A stretch of DNA of 64,000 bases from Xiphias gladius. Its lineage: Eukaryota; Chordata; Actinopteri; Istiophoriformes; Xiphiidae. Location of the stretch: positions 26,442,439 to 26,506,438 of the forward strand of contig NC_053413.1 in the NCBI RefSeq assembly GCF_016859285.1, given 5' to 3'. The translations under genes were made by a program, and so were the position numbers. Positions within the stretch are counted from its first letter, which is position 1. Every line of letters begins with the position of its first letter. The notes under the pieces are model-generated. The model saw only the letters and a list, made by a program, of their open reading frames with translations, was not told the DNA's origin and ran no database searches. Shown one piece after another: positions 1 through 11,477 of the stretch.

Positions 1-140
1 ACACGCACTTTTATTGCCGTTATAAATTTCTTCTGTAGTTGTTCAGCTTTGCCGGCTAACTAACGTGCCCGCCAGAAGATAGACTCTGCCCTGGTTTCGC
101 ACTCTGAAATCTGACGTCTCCACGTCTCTCCCGCCCACAG

Positions 141-2352
141 CTCGACTCCACGGTGTGCAAGGAAATGTCGGTATCAGACACAGAGGTGTCTGATGTGACG
201 TGGACGGACAACGGTACTTTCAACCTGTCAGAAGGACACACACCACAGACGGAGAACTCAGAGGGTACGTTTGTCAGCCCTACAGGTGTGGACACATGGT
301 TGTAAAATAAAGATGTCGGGTCTCTAGAATGGAGGCTCAGAAGCACAGAGGCGCATCCGATTGAACAGCTGCGACGAGTTTTGTAGCTCGATGGCGGTGG
401 CAACTGTGCTTGGACGGTAAATGTTAGGGGGTTATCTTTAGTATACTCATATGCAATCAATCTAGTTTCTGAGATAATCAAGACAAAGAAATTGAACCGG
501 ACCCTTTGCATCACTCTACCATCCAACGGCCCAGACAAGCATTTTTCACTCCTGCAGTACATAATCTAAACCACCTTTTAACTTTTTTATTTATTTAACT
601 TTGATTTTTTTATTTTATTTTATTACAAAAATGTGTACCCTTACTTTAATTCAGCTTACTTTATTTAAATTGCATAATTTACCAAGCATTAATACTGTTT
701 CCTGGGTACGTACGGTATAATAAAAAACAAACAAAAAGACAATTAAGACAAACACACACCTGACAAATTATGATGATTCGAGTTTGTTGCATGCACCAAA
801 GTCTATGAGAAATGAATGTCGGGACAAAGTTCAGACTTCTTTAGCTTCTATCTGTATTGCTAAAAAAAAGAATCCTCTTTCTTTAGGTATAGCAAATTAC
901 TAAATCGATGCATTTAAAAAGGCAGTCATGAAGTGACTGATTAGATTTGGTATTAGAATGATGCATTAACATGACTAAGAGTCCGCAGCCATGCTTGAAG
1001 CTTTGTGAGGCTGTACAGTGGTGACGCGGGATAAACGCTGATGTCAGCATGCTAACGTGCTCATAATGACGCCGCTAAAATCCTGACGTTTTGCAGTAAG
1101 GATGTTTACCATGTTCGTCATTCTTAGCAGGTCAGCATGGTAATGTTTGCTGATTGGCAAGAAAGGCAAAGTACGGCTGAGGCTGATGGGAACTTCATTA
1201 GTTTGGCAGGGATTTTGTCCAAAACAAAAGCAGTGGCCAAACTGAAATTTTGCTCCAATGATGGGGCTACATGAAAAGTAAGAGGTTCACCGAAGTCATT
1301 AGGATTCATCCTCTTGTGACCATGAATGTCTGCACCAAATTTTGTGCCAGTTCATTGAGTAAATATTGAGATTTTCCCAAGATAAGTGAAAACGTTCACC
1401 TGCTGGCGGCGCTAGTGGAAATGTCAGAGGATCACCAAAGTCACGAGGGTTGTATGAAAGTTCATGGTTATCCATCCAATAGTCGTTGAGATATTTCAGT
1501 CTGAACTGAAGTGGTGGACTGACTGACAGACGTGTATTTACTCCGTTGGCACACTCCGGACTTCACGAAGACAATGGGCTTGCTGCCTTATTTTCTCTGC
1601 TCAAATTTTAATCAAATTTTTATGCCCTCAATTTTTCTGTCAGCTCATTGCTCACTGTATGAATAACAAATATTAAATACAATATTATTGATTGCATTAT
1701 ATCCAAGTTAGAAAATATCAGGTTTAGGACTGTGGAGAAAAAAATAACAAAAAAATAAGTATCTTTGTGCATAATGTGAACATTTTGTGCCGGTTTCCTG
1801 TTAATGTCTTTGCCACTTGACCACTCTTTGTATCTCAACCTCACAGACCTCGACAGAGAAGAAGTGTTCACCGGTGGCCTTCCAGAATTCCCTTCACTTG
1901 ACAACGGCCTGACGACCAACGGCGACGACGACGATGACCTCATGCTGGGCCTTCCCTTGCCTCCGCCTCAGCCGCAGGAACCAATCAAATCCACGCATAC
2001 ACCTGCTCCTCAAAACGCCCTGGAATTGGTCAACCAGATGGCGGGAGACTTCATCGCTGCCGCGGTCACAACTGCCATCCAGGAGAGAATAGAAGCAGCG
2101 GTCGGCTTCGATGCGCCGAGCAACAACCCGGAGCGGTCAAGACGCCCAGAATCCACCAGGCTGCTGGAGCTGGCCGAGGAGTCGGACAGTGAGGTGGAGG
2201 ACTTTGAGCTGCTGGACCAGTCGGAGCTGGAGCAACTGGAGGGGGAGCTGGGGCTGGGAGAGGAGAAGGCCCAGGCCAAAGAGGAGGCGCAGGTGGAGAG
2301 CGACAATTCGGCCTCAACTGGATTCTTCACCAAACTCCTCAGACGCCAATGA
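141..2352 (+). CDS. retreg1: retreg1 (fam134b), ER-phagy receptor, last two coding exons (partial gene)
   Basis: Reticulophagy regulator 1 sits in curved ER membrane through a reticulon-homology domain and binds LC3/GABARAP to deliver ER fragments to autophagosomes. Only the C-terminal 209 residues are in the window. Exon A is 141-264 (acceptor CCCACAG, donor GTACGT) and exon B is 1847-2352 (acceptor CTCACAG). They join in phase 1 to give an ENSEDLDREE-type junction. Exon A encodes the conserved [12 protein letters not shown] block. Exon B encodes an FPSLDNG block, an Asp run, a [14 protein letters not shown] segment, and the acidic LC3-interacting motif [10 protein letters not shown] with core F-E-L-L at 2203-2214. 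The end, [11 protein letters not shown], resembles RETREG1 (human ends GFLSNLLGGH) more than RETREG2 or RETREG3 as I recall them. The membrane part lies upstream of the window. A RETREG2 paralogue is the main alternative; the znf622-march11 neighbourhood favours retreg1. Confidence 0.9.
265..1846 (+). other. retreg1 last intron with an interspersed repeat
   Basis: The intron runs from GTACGT at 265 to CTCACAG ending at 1846. Its middle (about 1020-1545) contains phrases typical of a very common percomorph repeat: CATGCTAACGTGCTC, a CTGGCGGCGCTAGTGG block, GGATCACCAAAGTCA, and TCCATCCAATAGTCGTTGAG followed by GTGGTGGACTGACTGACA. I recognise the family by its wording, not by a search, and cannot name its class. 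AT-rich, low-complexity sequence fills about 570-760. Confidence 0.6.
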
Positions 2353-5335
2353 TGGATGAAAAGCACGGTCGGCAGGGGAGAAGAAGGGGTTCATGAGGAC
2401 ACCTGGAGAGGGTTGTGAGAACACAACATTTCCATTTATCTTTTTCCTGTAGCGCTAACATCAACGTTTCAAAACTGATCAGTCTGTGAAATGTGGAGGT
2501 GGAAGTGATGTCGCTCTGATCAGAATCATCCTAGCCTAATGCCGAGATCAGACTACACAACGTCAGCCTGCGAATGGCCTGACCCGACAGACGCGGTAAC
2601 CAAAATGAGCGCTGGGCGCCACAGTTGCTCCTGCGTTCCATCCTGCGTAGCGTCAGGAGCTCCTCCCTACGTCCTGACAAAAAGAGCACATCAATTAAGA
2701 GTTAAAATCCAGGTAAAGCGTTTATAGAAAAAACAAATGGGGGTGTCTACACTGTGCCAGCTGTGCGTGAACTCACGCAGGGTTGAGCTGGTGTGAGAGC
2801 GAGGAAACGCAAGTGAAAAGGATTCACTGGAAATGTTGGGGGTTGCAGCATGTCTCGCTGCATATTTATTTAGTTATTTATTTATTTATTTTTAACATTT
2901 ATTTTGTTCCCTGTTGTGCGCTCCAACAGTTTTTGTCCGTTTTGCCCAGGAGCAGGCTCAGACCATATTTAATTAGCCTGGTGGTCAGGTGGAGAGTCTT
3001 ATATTAACGTGTTGGGTCGGGTCAGGTCCGGAATCGATTTAGGGATAATTGCAGGTGACAGGGTCAGTTCCGGTGCTGGGCTTTGCAGATTTGCAAGGCA
3101 GGTTTGCAAAACTCGAACCGTGCAAGACGCTGGACAGAAAGTAGAATGTCCTTCTACTCTACAAATTTGTTAAATAGTTTTTCATTTTTATTTCTCTTTT
3201 TTTTGGGGGGGGTTGCAGAAAGGCATAACGGATGAAAAATTGTGTGTTAGTTGTGTGTTAGTGTCTACTTCGTGTGCATCACGGACGCTGGGAAAAACGA
3301 CGAGCTATGGCCTGTAGCTGTTTGGGTCATGTCTCTCAGTGAAGTCGTGACAAGAATTTATGATACTGTGATCATCTAGACTGATGCAGTGACCTTTAAA
3401 AAACAAAAAACAAATTGTGTAGTCTGATCCTGGCTAAAGGTTGGTTGAGGACTAAGATCCTGCTCTTGGCTTTAATCAATTGCTGTGGTTCCTTTTGTCT
3501 TTTTAAAGCAACTTTTATCATATTTGATTGGTGAGGTCAACTTAGCATTTATAAGCAGCATATAGACACTTAATCCATGGTTTATAACGCACTATAACTT
3601 AGCTGTAAGCAAATAAGGGCATTTGTAAGTGTTTATTAATGTATTTGTCAACAACTATAACTACCCTGAAGCATCTGTTGAATGAACAGTAAATGAGTGA
3701 TTAATAACACAGCATATTTGTTAATACGCTAATACACTGTATGTAATTGATATAATATATATAATTAGTACATATAATAAAGAAATATTTTATAAGATTA
3801 CACCTGTGTTACATGAATTTATCATCTGTTTTCTGTTAATACACTTAAAATGTCCTCATATCTACTTACAACTCAATTATACTTTGTTATAAAACATTTA
3901 ATGACCTTATATTGCTCATAAATGCATAGCAGTGGGTTAAAATCATGTAATGCCGATAAATTTGTTCTGAAACTCCCTCTGGACTGGAGGCAAAGTGCTC
4001 GAAACTGAAATTGACAAGCTCTAAATAAGACAAAAAACACACGCATTTACCAAAACATACAACTTTTGCCGTAATTGCGATCCAAGCGCGAATGTATCCC
4101 AGAACTGCACAGTAACGACCAGTAAAACTGCAGCAAGATGTACATTTTACCAGTGACCCGAGGTGATATAGGCCAGTGGAAAGACTTCCTGTTATATATT
4201 ATATTATAATTATTATCATATATTACAAGTGACTGGTTTTAGTCCCAAAACACTGCAGCCGCTGCTGCTACACTGAAGACCGCTCACAACGCCCCTGACA
4301 TTCACTTTGATGCAGAATTGATTCATCCAACTACGTTACCCAGAATTCCACAAACATCCACCTGTAGGGCAATCGCTAGGCAATCAAATCATCTTTAATG
4401 CCTAAAATGTTAGTACTGGTTGGCCAGTTGAAAATGAAGATTAAAATGTAGGACATTTTTATTTTTTATCAATTTTTTTTATCATTTTCTTTTTAAATTG
4501 TATACGTAATTTTCTTTTTCCACGAAACGCTTATGTATTCGAGGGACTTTTACATTATTTCAACATTCAGCAGGTCTCAAAATACTATGCATGGAAATCT
4601 CATTTTGAGACATAAATATATTTAGACATAAACATTTTACTTCCATTGCTTTCAGCCCATGAATTTCACATTTCAGTGTAGATTGAAAGGGCATAGGTGA
4701 GTCATCAGTGGGCACAGAAGAAAATCATTTTGCATTCACATCATCACCTATCTAGTCAAAACTGCAAACCAAATTGTGATTGTTGTCGTAATCTGAAACA
4801 TTTACGAGTTTGCTGACTGGTTCGGCCTCCAGCCGAGAGGCACAATCCGTTTTCAGCGGACCGTCTCCCAACAAAAATTCACAGATTTAAACACGAGAGC
4901 TGCATTCCTGTAAAGCCACTGCACAGATCTTACAGGGGAAATAGAACTTGTTAAAGTTGTGACAATTTTTTCTGGCTTCAACACTAAGACAAGCGATACA
5001 TGGCCCATTTAAAGCTGAAATGAGCAACCACTGACCACTAGACTCCTAGAACTGCTACCGGTCAGTTTCCGATGCTGAGCCCACAATCAATATCACAAAG
5101 TGAAAAATGTAAACACAGTTACTGTGGGGAATATAATTAAAGGTAGCACTGGTAAACTGTTCTGCTGTCAGGTCTACTGGATTCAGTTACCACTAACCCT
5201 TGTAGCTGTACCAGCTACTAACAGGCCATAACATACCTGAATGACTTGATTGCAATCAACAAGAAAAAGGAAGCAAGCCTTGAAGCCATGAAGTCAAATT
5301 TCCTGGGGTTAAAACAGAACTATGCTGAATGTAAA
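2353..5335. other. retreg1 3' UTR and repeat-rich intergenic spacer
   Basis: No protein gene is supported here. The retreg1 3' UTR starts at 2353; its end is not obvious, and the first clear AATAAA is near 3776. The part from about 3535 to 3915 (ATAAGCAGCATATAGACAC, TTAATACGCTAATACACTGT) reads like a degenerate AT-rich teleost interspersed repeat. A short part of it recurs in each TRIM repeat unit (for example near 7148). From 3960 to 5335 I see only AT-rich unique sequence. Confidence 0.4.
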
Positions 5336-5425
5336 CAAGGGTCCATGGTGCTGTGGTGGCCCAGTGGCTAAAGCACTGACCATGAATTGCAACATCCCCA
5401 GTTAGCATCTGGCTGAGGACCTTTG
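5336..5425 (+). repeat. tRNA-derived SINE fragment
   Basis: The stretch has an A-box-like GTGGTGGCCCAGTGGCTAAA, then CATGAATTGCAACATCCCCA where the B box should lie, then GAGGACCTTTG. This is the wording of a common teleost tRNA-derived SINE (SINE copies typically read CAGTGGTTAAAGCA and GGGGACCTTTG). The B box is degraded and the tail is missing, so it is a dead fragment and not a tRNA gene. Confidence 0.55.
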
Positions 5426-6418
5426 ACGCAAAGACAATCCAGAAACAGTCCAAATTGCAAGTGGACCTGAGAACGCCAGACTCAGCCAAATTAGGCCCCA
5501 TCCTAAATGCAGTCAGCCTTAGCAGACCCATACAGCGAGAGAACACAAGCTTTGCAAGCAGCATCATGCTCCATCAGTTGACCAGCTGCAGCGGTCAAAA
5601 AGTGCACCAATACATCACACGTCATTTTTCCTGCACTTTACAGTTCATGCTTTCCCTCTGCCTTTAAAGACGTGTTTCCTCTCATGATGATGATGCACCA
5701 TGGGATCAAGGCTGATAGATATTCAGCCTAAATTCACTTGGTTATCAGACAAGACCTGCAGCAGTAGAACCGGATTCTACCCGATCCGATTAGACTAGAG
5801 TGATCTGGCCCGTCTCCGGTCCCCGTTAAGTCTCGGCTAATAGCAACCAAGTGAACCCATGAAGACCTCTGCTTCTCATGTCGTAGGATGATCCAAAACT
5901 ACACTCAAAATAACGCAAAATGTATTTTTAGTGCAACGAAAGTAAAATGTTGTGAGATGGCGTATTTCCATTTGCACCTTAATTCTTATTAAACGATGCA
6001 CCTAGGTAGGGAAGTCTGCTGTGTCAAGCATCACTTGTGGATTCACTGAATGCCGAAGAATGACTGAACTGTTTCTTTAAAATGTCTCGTACATTAAGAG
6101 ACATTGTCTTTATGATAAAGACACGCAGCAATGTTTAATGTATCCTCTTGAATTAATCATGTAATGTACTAGCATAACTGTAAAGATGATAATAGAAGTA
6201 TTTGTTTATCAGTGTGTAAGAGGACTTTGTCGTGGCTGCCGTTCATTTTTAGCTCACATGTAATAACTGTTTAAAACAAAGACTATTTCTGAATAACAGC
6301 TGAGACGGGTTCAGGTTTTACTAAATAAAGACCTTTTTAAAAATGTATTAAACTGTTCGGTTCATTTTTATCCTTGACCTTCCAGTTGTGTTAAGGTGGC
6401 TTCCATGGAGTTGCCTAA

Positions 6419-6550
6419 AAGATCAGAGCTCAAACTAATTCCAGTTCTAGGAAAGTGACACTCAGACAGTCGTTGCCACTGAAAGGTGAAATGGCGCAGA
6501 AAGGAGTTCAGCTCGACCTGGAAACCTTTTCCTGTGCACACATCAATTGA
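6419..6550 (+). pseudogene. Truncated finTRIM relic (5' end only)
   Basis: This is the first copy of the array. It matches the region upstream of the intact TRIM genes from about 6419 and keeps the start codon (ATG 6491) and the first 15-16 codons (MAQKGVQLDLETFSC). It then jumps at about 6534-6543 directly into the common downstream sequence (CAATTGAACCAAAG), losing essentially the whole RING-to-SPRY coding region and the poly(A) signal. The predicted product would be about 19 residues and ends at a TGA. A single internal deletion of roughly 3.5 kb explains it. The upstream ISRE has one mismatch (GAAAGTGACACT). Confidence 0.9.
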
Positions 6551-6714
6551 ACCAAAGTTGGCTGAAATACAAGAAGTCACAGAGAATCACATCTTGAATT
6601 TGATAGGATTCATATTTTCCACCTTATCTTATAACGTTATTCATATGCCCATATGTAGAGGCAGTGAAAGAGGTATTGATTGCTGTCATCTTTCCAACTG
6701 TCCAATGATGGAAG

Positions 6715-7145
6715 TTATATACACATTTCTACTTTACTCTACTACATTTTAGAGGGGAACATTGTTCTTTTTTCTCCGCTACACGTCTTTCACAGCTGTA
6801 GTTACTTTGCAGAGTCAGATTAATGATACAGATCACAGTCAAGAAATAAATTGTGATGTATCATCGTAGGTAATACAAGATTCAAAAACTACCCAGAAGT
6901 ATATGAAGTCATTAAAATTAGTCCCACCTTTAGCAGCTGCAACATTAAAGTGATGTTTACACATGAATGCGTCAGTGATTAAAATCCAATAATCTAATAT
7001 ACATAATTCTGAAAGGAGCCATTCTGCATAATGAGTTCTTTTACATTTGATACTTTACCAATATGTTTTGATGATGCTTATACTTTTGCACCTTTACTTA
7101 AATAAAACTCTGAAAGAAATCACTTTTACTTGCAACAGAGTATTT
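6715..7145. repeat. Interspersed teleost repeat, copy in TRIM unit 0
   Basis: The motifs ACATTTCTACTTTACTCTAC, CTACATTTTAGAGGGGAACA, TTAGCAGCTGCAACATTAAAG and ACTTTTACTTGCAACAGAGT are the wording of a frequent percomorph element that normally ends with AAGTAAAGGATCTGAGTACTTC and CCACTG. Here that end is missing and the sequence switches to TATTTCTATAAGCAGC. The same truncated copy is repeated in each unit (starts near 10385, 14045 and 17715); only the last one (21393-21885) keeps the usual end. Confidence 0.6.
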
Positions 7146-7765
7146 CTATAAGCAGCATATAGAAACATAATGCACGGTTAGCATTGATCATAGATTTCAC
7201 AAATTGTGTCTCAATTGGTGTGTTGACAGTAGAAATCTCTTATTTACAAACCATTTTTCCTGAAGCCTGCAGGGATGAAACTGTCCAGAAGTACTGAACT
7301 GAACCCCATCCTGTCCCTAGTTTGGTAAATATATTTGTTTGCATTACGACTCTTTGTCTTCTCAAAACATGGCCAAACAATAGCAATGACGTCAACGCCT
7401 GCATCCAAAGGGATTAGTTACTTATACACTGATTTGTAGTTTGTATTGTATTTATCTGTGTATGGTGAGGAAGTATTTCTATTAGTCATATTCTGCAATT
7501 TATATTGTAAAAAGAGTGAATCACACAGAATCAAACTGCTCCTCTTCCTGGCATGAATCGAATCCTGATAACCCTCCCTCTTCTTCCTGCTCTCAAACAC
7601 AGTGAACTTTACTCTGTCCATATATTTCCTTGTTCCTTCCCCTTCAGATCTACAGTTTGAAGATGGGTGGAACCAACATGTGGTGAAGTGCAAGAGCTGA
7701 CAGGCCCCGTTCACTGCAGAAACAGATGTTGTTAAGATCAGAGCTCAAACTAGTTTCGGATCTAA

Positions 7766-7777
7766 GAAAGTGAAACT
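7766..7777 (+). promoter_or_regulatory. ISRE upstream of TRIM copy 1
   Basis: GAAAGTGAAACT is a perfect match to the interferon-stimulated response element core GAAANNGAAACT bound by ISGF3/IRFs. It ends 28 nt before the ATG at 7806. This spacing implies either a very short 5' UTR or an element lying around the transcription start. Confidence 0.75.
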
Positions 7778-7805
7778 CAGACAGTCGTTGCCACTGAGAG
7801 GTGAA

Positions 7806-9485
7806 ATGGCGCAGAAAGGAGTTCAGCTGGACCTGGAAACCTTTTCCTGTTTGATCTGTCTGGATCTACTGAAGGATCCGGTGGCTGTTCCCTGTGGACA
7901 CAGCTACTGCATGAACTGTATTAAAAGCTTCTGGGATGAAGAGGATGAGAAGAAAATCCACAGCTGCCCTCAGTGTAGGCAGACCTTCACACCGAGGCCT
8001 GTCCTGGTGAAAAACACCATGTTAGCAGCTTTGGTGGAGGAGCTGAAGAAAACGGGACTCCAAGCTGCTCCTGCTGATCCCGGCTATGCTGGACCTGAAG
8101 ATGTGGCCTGTGATGTCTGCACTGTGAGAAAACTGAAAGCTCTGAAATCCTGTTTGGTGTGTCTGGCATCTTACTGTGAGACACACCTACAGCCCCATTT
8201 TAAATCACCTACATTTGAAAAACACAAGCTGGTGGACCCCTCCAAGAAGCTCCAGGAGAACATCTGCTCTCGTCATGATGAATTGATGAAGATGTTCTGC
8301 CGCACTGATCAGCAGTGTATCTGTTATCTCTGCTCTGTGGATGAACATAAAGGCCACGACGCAGTCTCAGCTGCTGCAGAAAGGACTGAGAGGCAGAGAG
8401 AGCTGGAGCTGAGTCGACAACAAATCCAGCAGAGAATCCAGGACAGAGAGAGAGATGTGAAGGTGCTTCAACAGGAGGCGGAGGCCATCAATCGCTCTGC
8501 TGATAAAGCAGTGGAGGACAGTGAGAAGATCTTCACTGAGCTGATCCGTCTCATCGAGAAAAGAAGCTCTGGTGTGAAGCAGCAGATCAGATCCCAGCAG
8601 AAAACTGAAGTGAGTCGAGTCAAAGAGTTTCAGGAGAAGCTGGAGCAGGAGATCAATGAGCTGAAGAGGAAAGAAGCTGAGCTGAAGCAGCTCTCACACA
8701 CAGAAGATCACAACCAGTTTCTACGCAACTACCCCTCATTGTCAGGACTCAGTCAATCTACAGACTCATCCAGCATCAATATCCGTCCTCTGAGGTACTT
8801 TGAAGATGTGACAGCAGCTGTGTCAGAGGTCAGAGATAAACTACAGGACATTCTGACTGAGAAATGGATGAAGATCTCATTGACAGAGGCTGAGATGGAT
8901 GTTCCTCCATCACATCCACAACCGGAGCCCAAGACCAGAGCTGGATTCTTAAAATATTCACAGGAAATCACACTGGATCCAAACACAGCACACACACGTC
9001 TGTTATTATCTGAGGGAAACAGAAAAGCAACATTAATGAGTCAGCGACAGTCTTATCCTAGTCACCCAGAAAGATTCACTAAATGTTTTCAGGTCCTGAG
9101 TAGAGAGAGTCTGATTGGACGTTGTTACTGGGAGGTGGAGTGGAGAAGAAGAGTTTATGTAGCAGTCGCATACAAGAATATCAGTGGAGCAGAAAGATTG
9201 GATGAATGTGTATTCGGACTAAATAACAAATCTTGGGCATTAAATTGTGACCAAATGGGTTATACGTTCTGGTATAACAGCATCAAGACTCCAGTCTCAG
9301 GTCCTCAGTCCTCCAGAGTAGGAGTGTACCTGGATCACAGTGCAGGTATTCTGTCCTTCTACAGTGTCTCTGAAACCATGACTCTACTCCACAGAGTCCA
9401 GACCACATTCACTCAGCCTCTCTATGCTGGACTATGGTTTAGTGGATATAAAGGAAACAATGCTGAGTTCTGTGAACTCAAATAG
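7806..9485 (+). CDS. finTRIM/TRIM16-like E3 ubiquitin ligase, copy 1
   Basis: This is an intronless 559-aa tripartite-motif protein, a probable cytosolic antiviral or signalling E3 ligase. Its RING is C3HC4: C15, C18, C30, H32, C35, C38, C54, C57. B-box 1 starts at C102/C105 and B-box 2 at C154/H157 through H184. A coiled coil covers about 190-300 (heptad-rich, Glu/Gln/Lys/Arg). PRY-SPRY (B30.2) covers about 380-559, with LDP at 390, WEVE at 442 and YLDH at 508. The start is taken at ATG 7806 because the in-frame upstream GTG at 7770 is not a normal vertebrate start and overlaps the ISRE; the ATG has G at -3 and +4. The family is the single-exon TRIM16-like/TRIM25-like fish group. Copy 1 has the A-type linker (WMKISLTEAEMD) and the C-terminus FSGYKGNNAEFCELK. 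Lack of introns suggests an ancestral retrocopy (inference). Confidence 0.93.
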   Translation: MAQKGVQLDLETFSCLICLDLLKDPVAVPCGHSYCMNCIKSFWDEEDEKKIHSCPQCRQTFTPRPVLVKNTMLAALVEELKKTGLQAAPADPGYAGPEDVACDVCTVRKLKALKSCLVCLASYCETHLQPHFKSPTFEKHKLVDPSKKLQENICSRHDELMKMFCRTDQQCICYLCSVDEHKGHDAVSAAAERTERQRELELSRQQIQQRIQDRERDVKVLQQEAEAINRSADKAVEDSEKIFTELIRLIEKRSSGVKQQIRSQQKTEVSRVKEFQEKLEQEINELKRKEAELKQLSHTEDHNQFLRNYPSLSGLSQSTDSSSINIRPLRYFEDVTAAVSEVRDKLQDILTEKWMKISLTEAEMDVPPSHPQPEPKTRAGFLKYSQEITLDPNTAHTRLLLSEGNRKATLMSQRQSYPSHPERFTKCFQVLSRESLIGRCYWEVEWRRRVYVAVAYKNISGAERLDECVFGLNNKSWALNCDQMGYTFWYNSIKTPVSGPQSSRVGVYLDHSAGILSFYSVSETMTLLHRVQTTFTQPLYAGLWFSGYKGNNAEFCELK

Positions 9486-11437
9486 AAAGAAGTCATTTAA
9501 GGGACAGTTGGTCAAAATCTGTGTTTTAGTTCATCCGTTTATTTGGTCTCCATGTTTGTTGCTAAAAGCTCATTGCTGTTGTGCCTCTGCGCTGCATGGA
9601 GATCACCTGTCAATCAAACATTATGGGTGGTACTTTGGCATCTTCTCCTTTATCGTCCTGTTGATGTTTGACTTTCTTTAGGTGGAGCTGGAGCCTCGGA
9701 GGAGATCACTGCTCATGATGATTTTTGTTTACGTAAACTTATGTTTCTCCACGTGAAAATGTAAACTTCTCTCTTCTCTAAATGTTTGTTGAATATTTGT
9801 ACTGATGTATTTGTATGTTGTTGTTTCTCTTCCGCTGCATGAGCCTGAACAGACAAATCACCAGACCTTCCTTTATCTGAGATATTTAGTTCTCACTGTG
9901 AAAAGAAAGAAAGCTATAATTACGTTTACATTAATGCGTTTGTCAGATCAAATGTTGTCTTTGCACAAATCGGCTTACAAAGAAGATGCTCTGATGTATT
10001 ATAAAACTGTATTCATTGTGGTTATAGTCAATAAGGAGATACTTCATTATTTATACTGAACTGTCAACAAAGAAATGCATCTAAAACAGTCATGATTAAG
10101 GTTCCTGACAACATCAAAGATAAAGTTAATCCAACTGTTATAAAAAGAAATAATTTTTTATTATAATGTCAGTAATTATATTTGAAAATGTGCATTCAGA
10201 TAAATCAGAATAAACATATTCAATTGAACCAAAGTTGGCTGAAATACAAGAAGTCACAGAGAATCACATCTTGAATTTGATAGGATTCATATTTTCCACC
10301 TTATAACGTTATTCATATGCCCATATGTAGAGGCAGTGAAAGAGGTATTGATTGCTGTCATCTTTCCAACTGTCCAATGATGGAAGTTATATACACATTT
10401 CTACTTTACTCCACTACATTTTAGAGGGGAACATTGTTCTTTTTTCTCCGCTACACGTCTTTCACAGCTGTAGTTACTTTGCAGAGTCAGATTAATGATA
10501 CAGATCACAGTCAAGAAATAAATTGTGATGTATCATCGTAGGTAATACAAGATTCAAAAACTACCCAGAAGTATATGAAGTCATTAAAATTAGTCCCACC
10601 TTTAGCAGCTGCAACATTAAAGTGATGTTTACACATGAATGCGTCAGTGATTAAAATCCAATAATCTAATATACATAATTCTGAAAGGAGCCATTCTGCA
10701 TAATGAGTTCTTTTACATTTGATACTTTACCAATATGTTTTGATGATGCTTATACTTTTGCACCTTTACTTAAATAAAACTCTGAAAGAAATCACTTTTA
10801 CTTGCAACAGAGTATTTCTATAAGCAGCATATAGAAACATAATGCACGGTTAGCATTGATCATAGATTTCACAAATTGTGTCTCAATTGGTGTGTTGACA
10901 GTAGAAATCTCTTATTTACAAACCATTTTTCCTGAAGCCTGCAGGGATGAAACTGTCCAGAAGTACTGAACTGAACCCCATCCTGTCCCTAGTTTGGTAA
11001 ATATATTTGTTTGCATTACGACTCTTTGTCTTCTCAAAACATGGCCAAACAATAGCAATGACGTCAACGCCTGCATCCAAAGGGATTAGTTACTTATACA
11101 CTGATTTGTAGTTTGTATTGTATTTATCTGTGTATGGTGAGTAAGTATTTCTATTAGTCATATTCTGCAATTTATATTGTAAAAAGAGTGAATCACACAG
11201 AATCAAACTGCTCCTCTTCCTGGAATGAATCGAATCCTGATAACCCTCCCTCTTCTTCCTGCTCTCAAACACAGTGAACTTTACTCTGTCCATATATTTC
11301 CTTGTTCCTTCCCCTTCAGATCTACAGTTTGAAGATGGGTGGAACCAACATGTGGTGAAGTGCAAGAGCTGACAGGCCCCGTTCACTGCAGAAACAGATG
11401 TTGTTAAGATCAGAGCTCAGACTAGTTTCGGGTCTAA
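9486..11437. other. Spacer between TRIM copies 1 and 2
   Basis: This holds the 3' UTR of copy 1 to about 10215, then the interspersed repeat (about 10385-10815), then the upstream region of copy 2. Equivalent spacers lie at 13143-15101 and 16816-18771. The small ORFs here are kept only because the DNA units are near-identical; no coding signal is seen. Confidence 0.7.
10209..10214 (+). terminator. Poly(A) signal of TRIM copy 1
   Basis: AATAAA lies about 0.7 kb after the stop in the conserved 3' region, just before the CAATTGAACC landmark. It is present in all four intact copies and absent from the relic. Its use is inferred. Confidence 0.45.
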
Positions 11438-11449
11438 GAAAGTGAAACT
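11438..11449 (+). promoter_or_regulatory. ISRE upstream of TRIM copy 2
   Basis: GAAAGTGAAACT, a perfect ISRE core, ends 28 nt before ATG 11478, with the same spacing as in copies 1, 3 and 4. Confidence 0.75.
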
Positions 11450-11477
11450 CAGACAGTCGTTGCTACTGAGAGGTGAA

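Noticed and set aside
5336-5425. Possible tRNA gene
   Set aside because: There is no full cloverleaf and the B box is degraded; it fits a SINE head.
7418-7714. Minus-strand 98-codon ORF repeated upstream of each TRIM copy
   Set aside because: Its conservation follows from the near-identity of whole DNA units; it has no domain, and it overlaps the TRIM upstream region.
7770-7805. Upstream in-frame extension of the TRIM ORFs (MKLRQSL...)
   Set aside because: It begins with GTG, overlaps the ISRE, and is not part of the family's usual N-terminus; the first ATG with good context is at 7806 (and equivalents).
9805-10059. 84-85 codon ORF repeated in each TRIM 3' region
   Set aside because: It lies in the 3' UTR, with no domain or start context, and is kept only by unit homogenisation.
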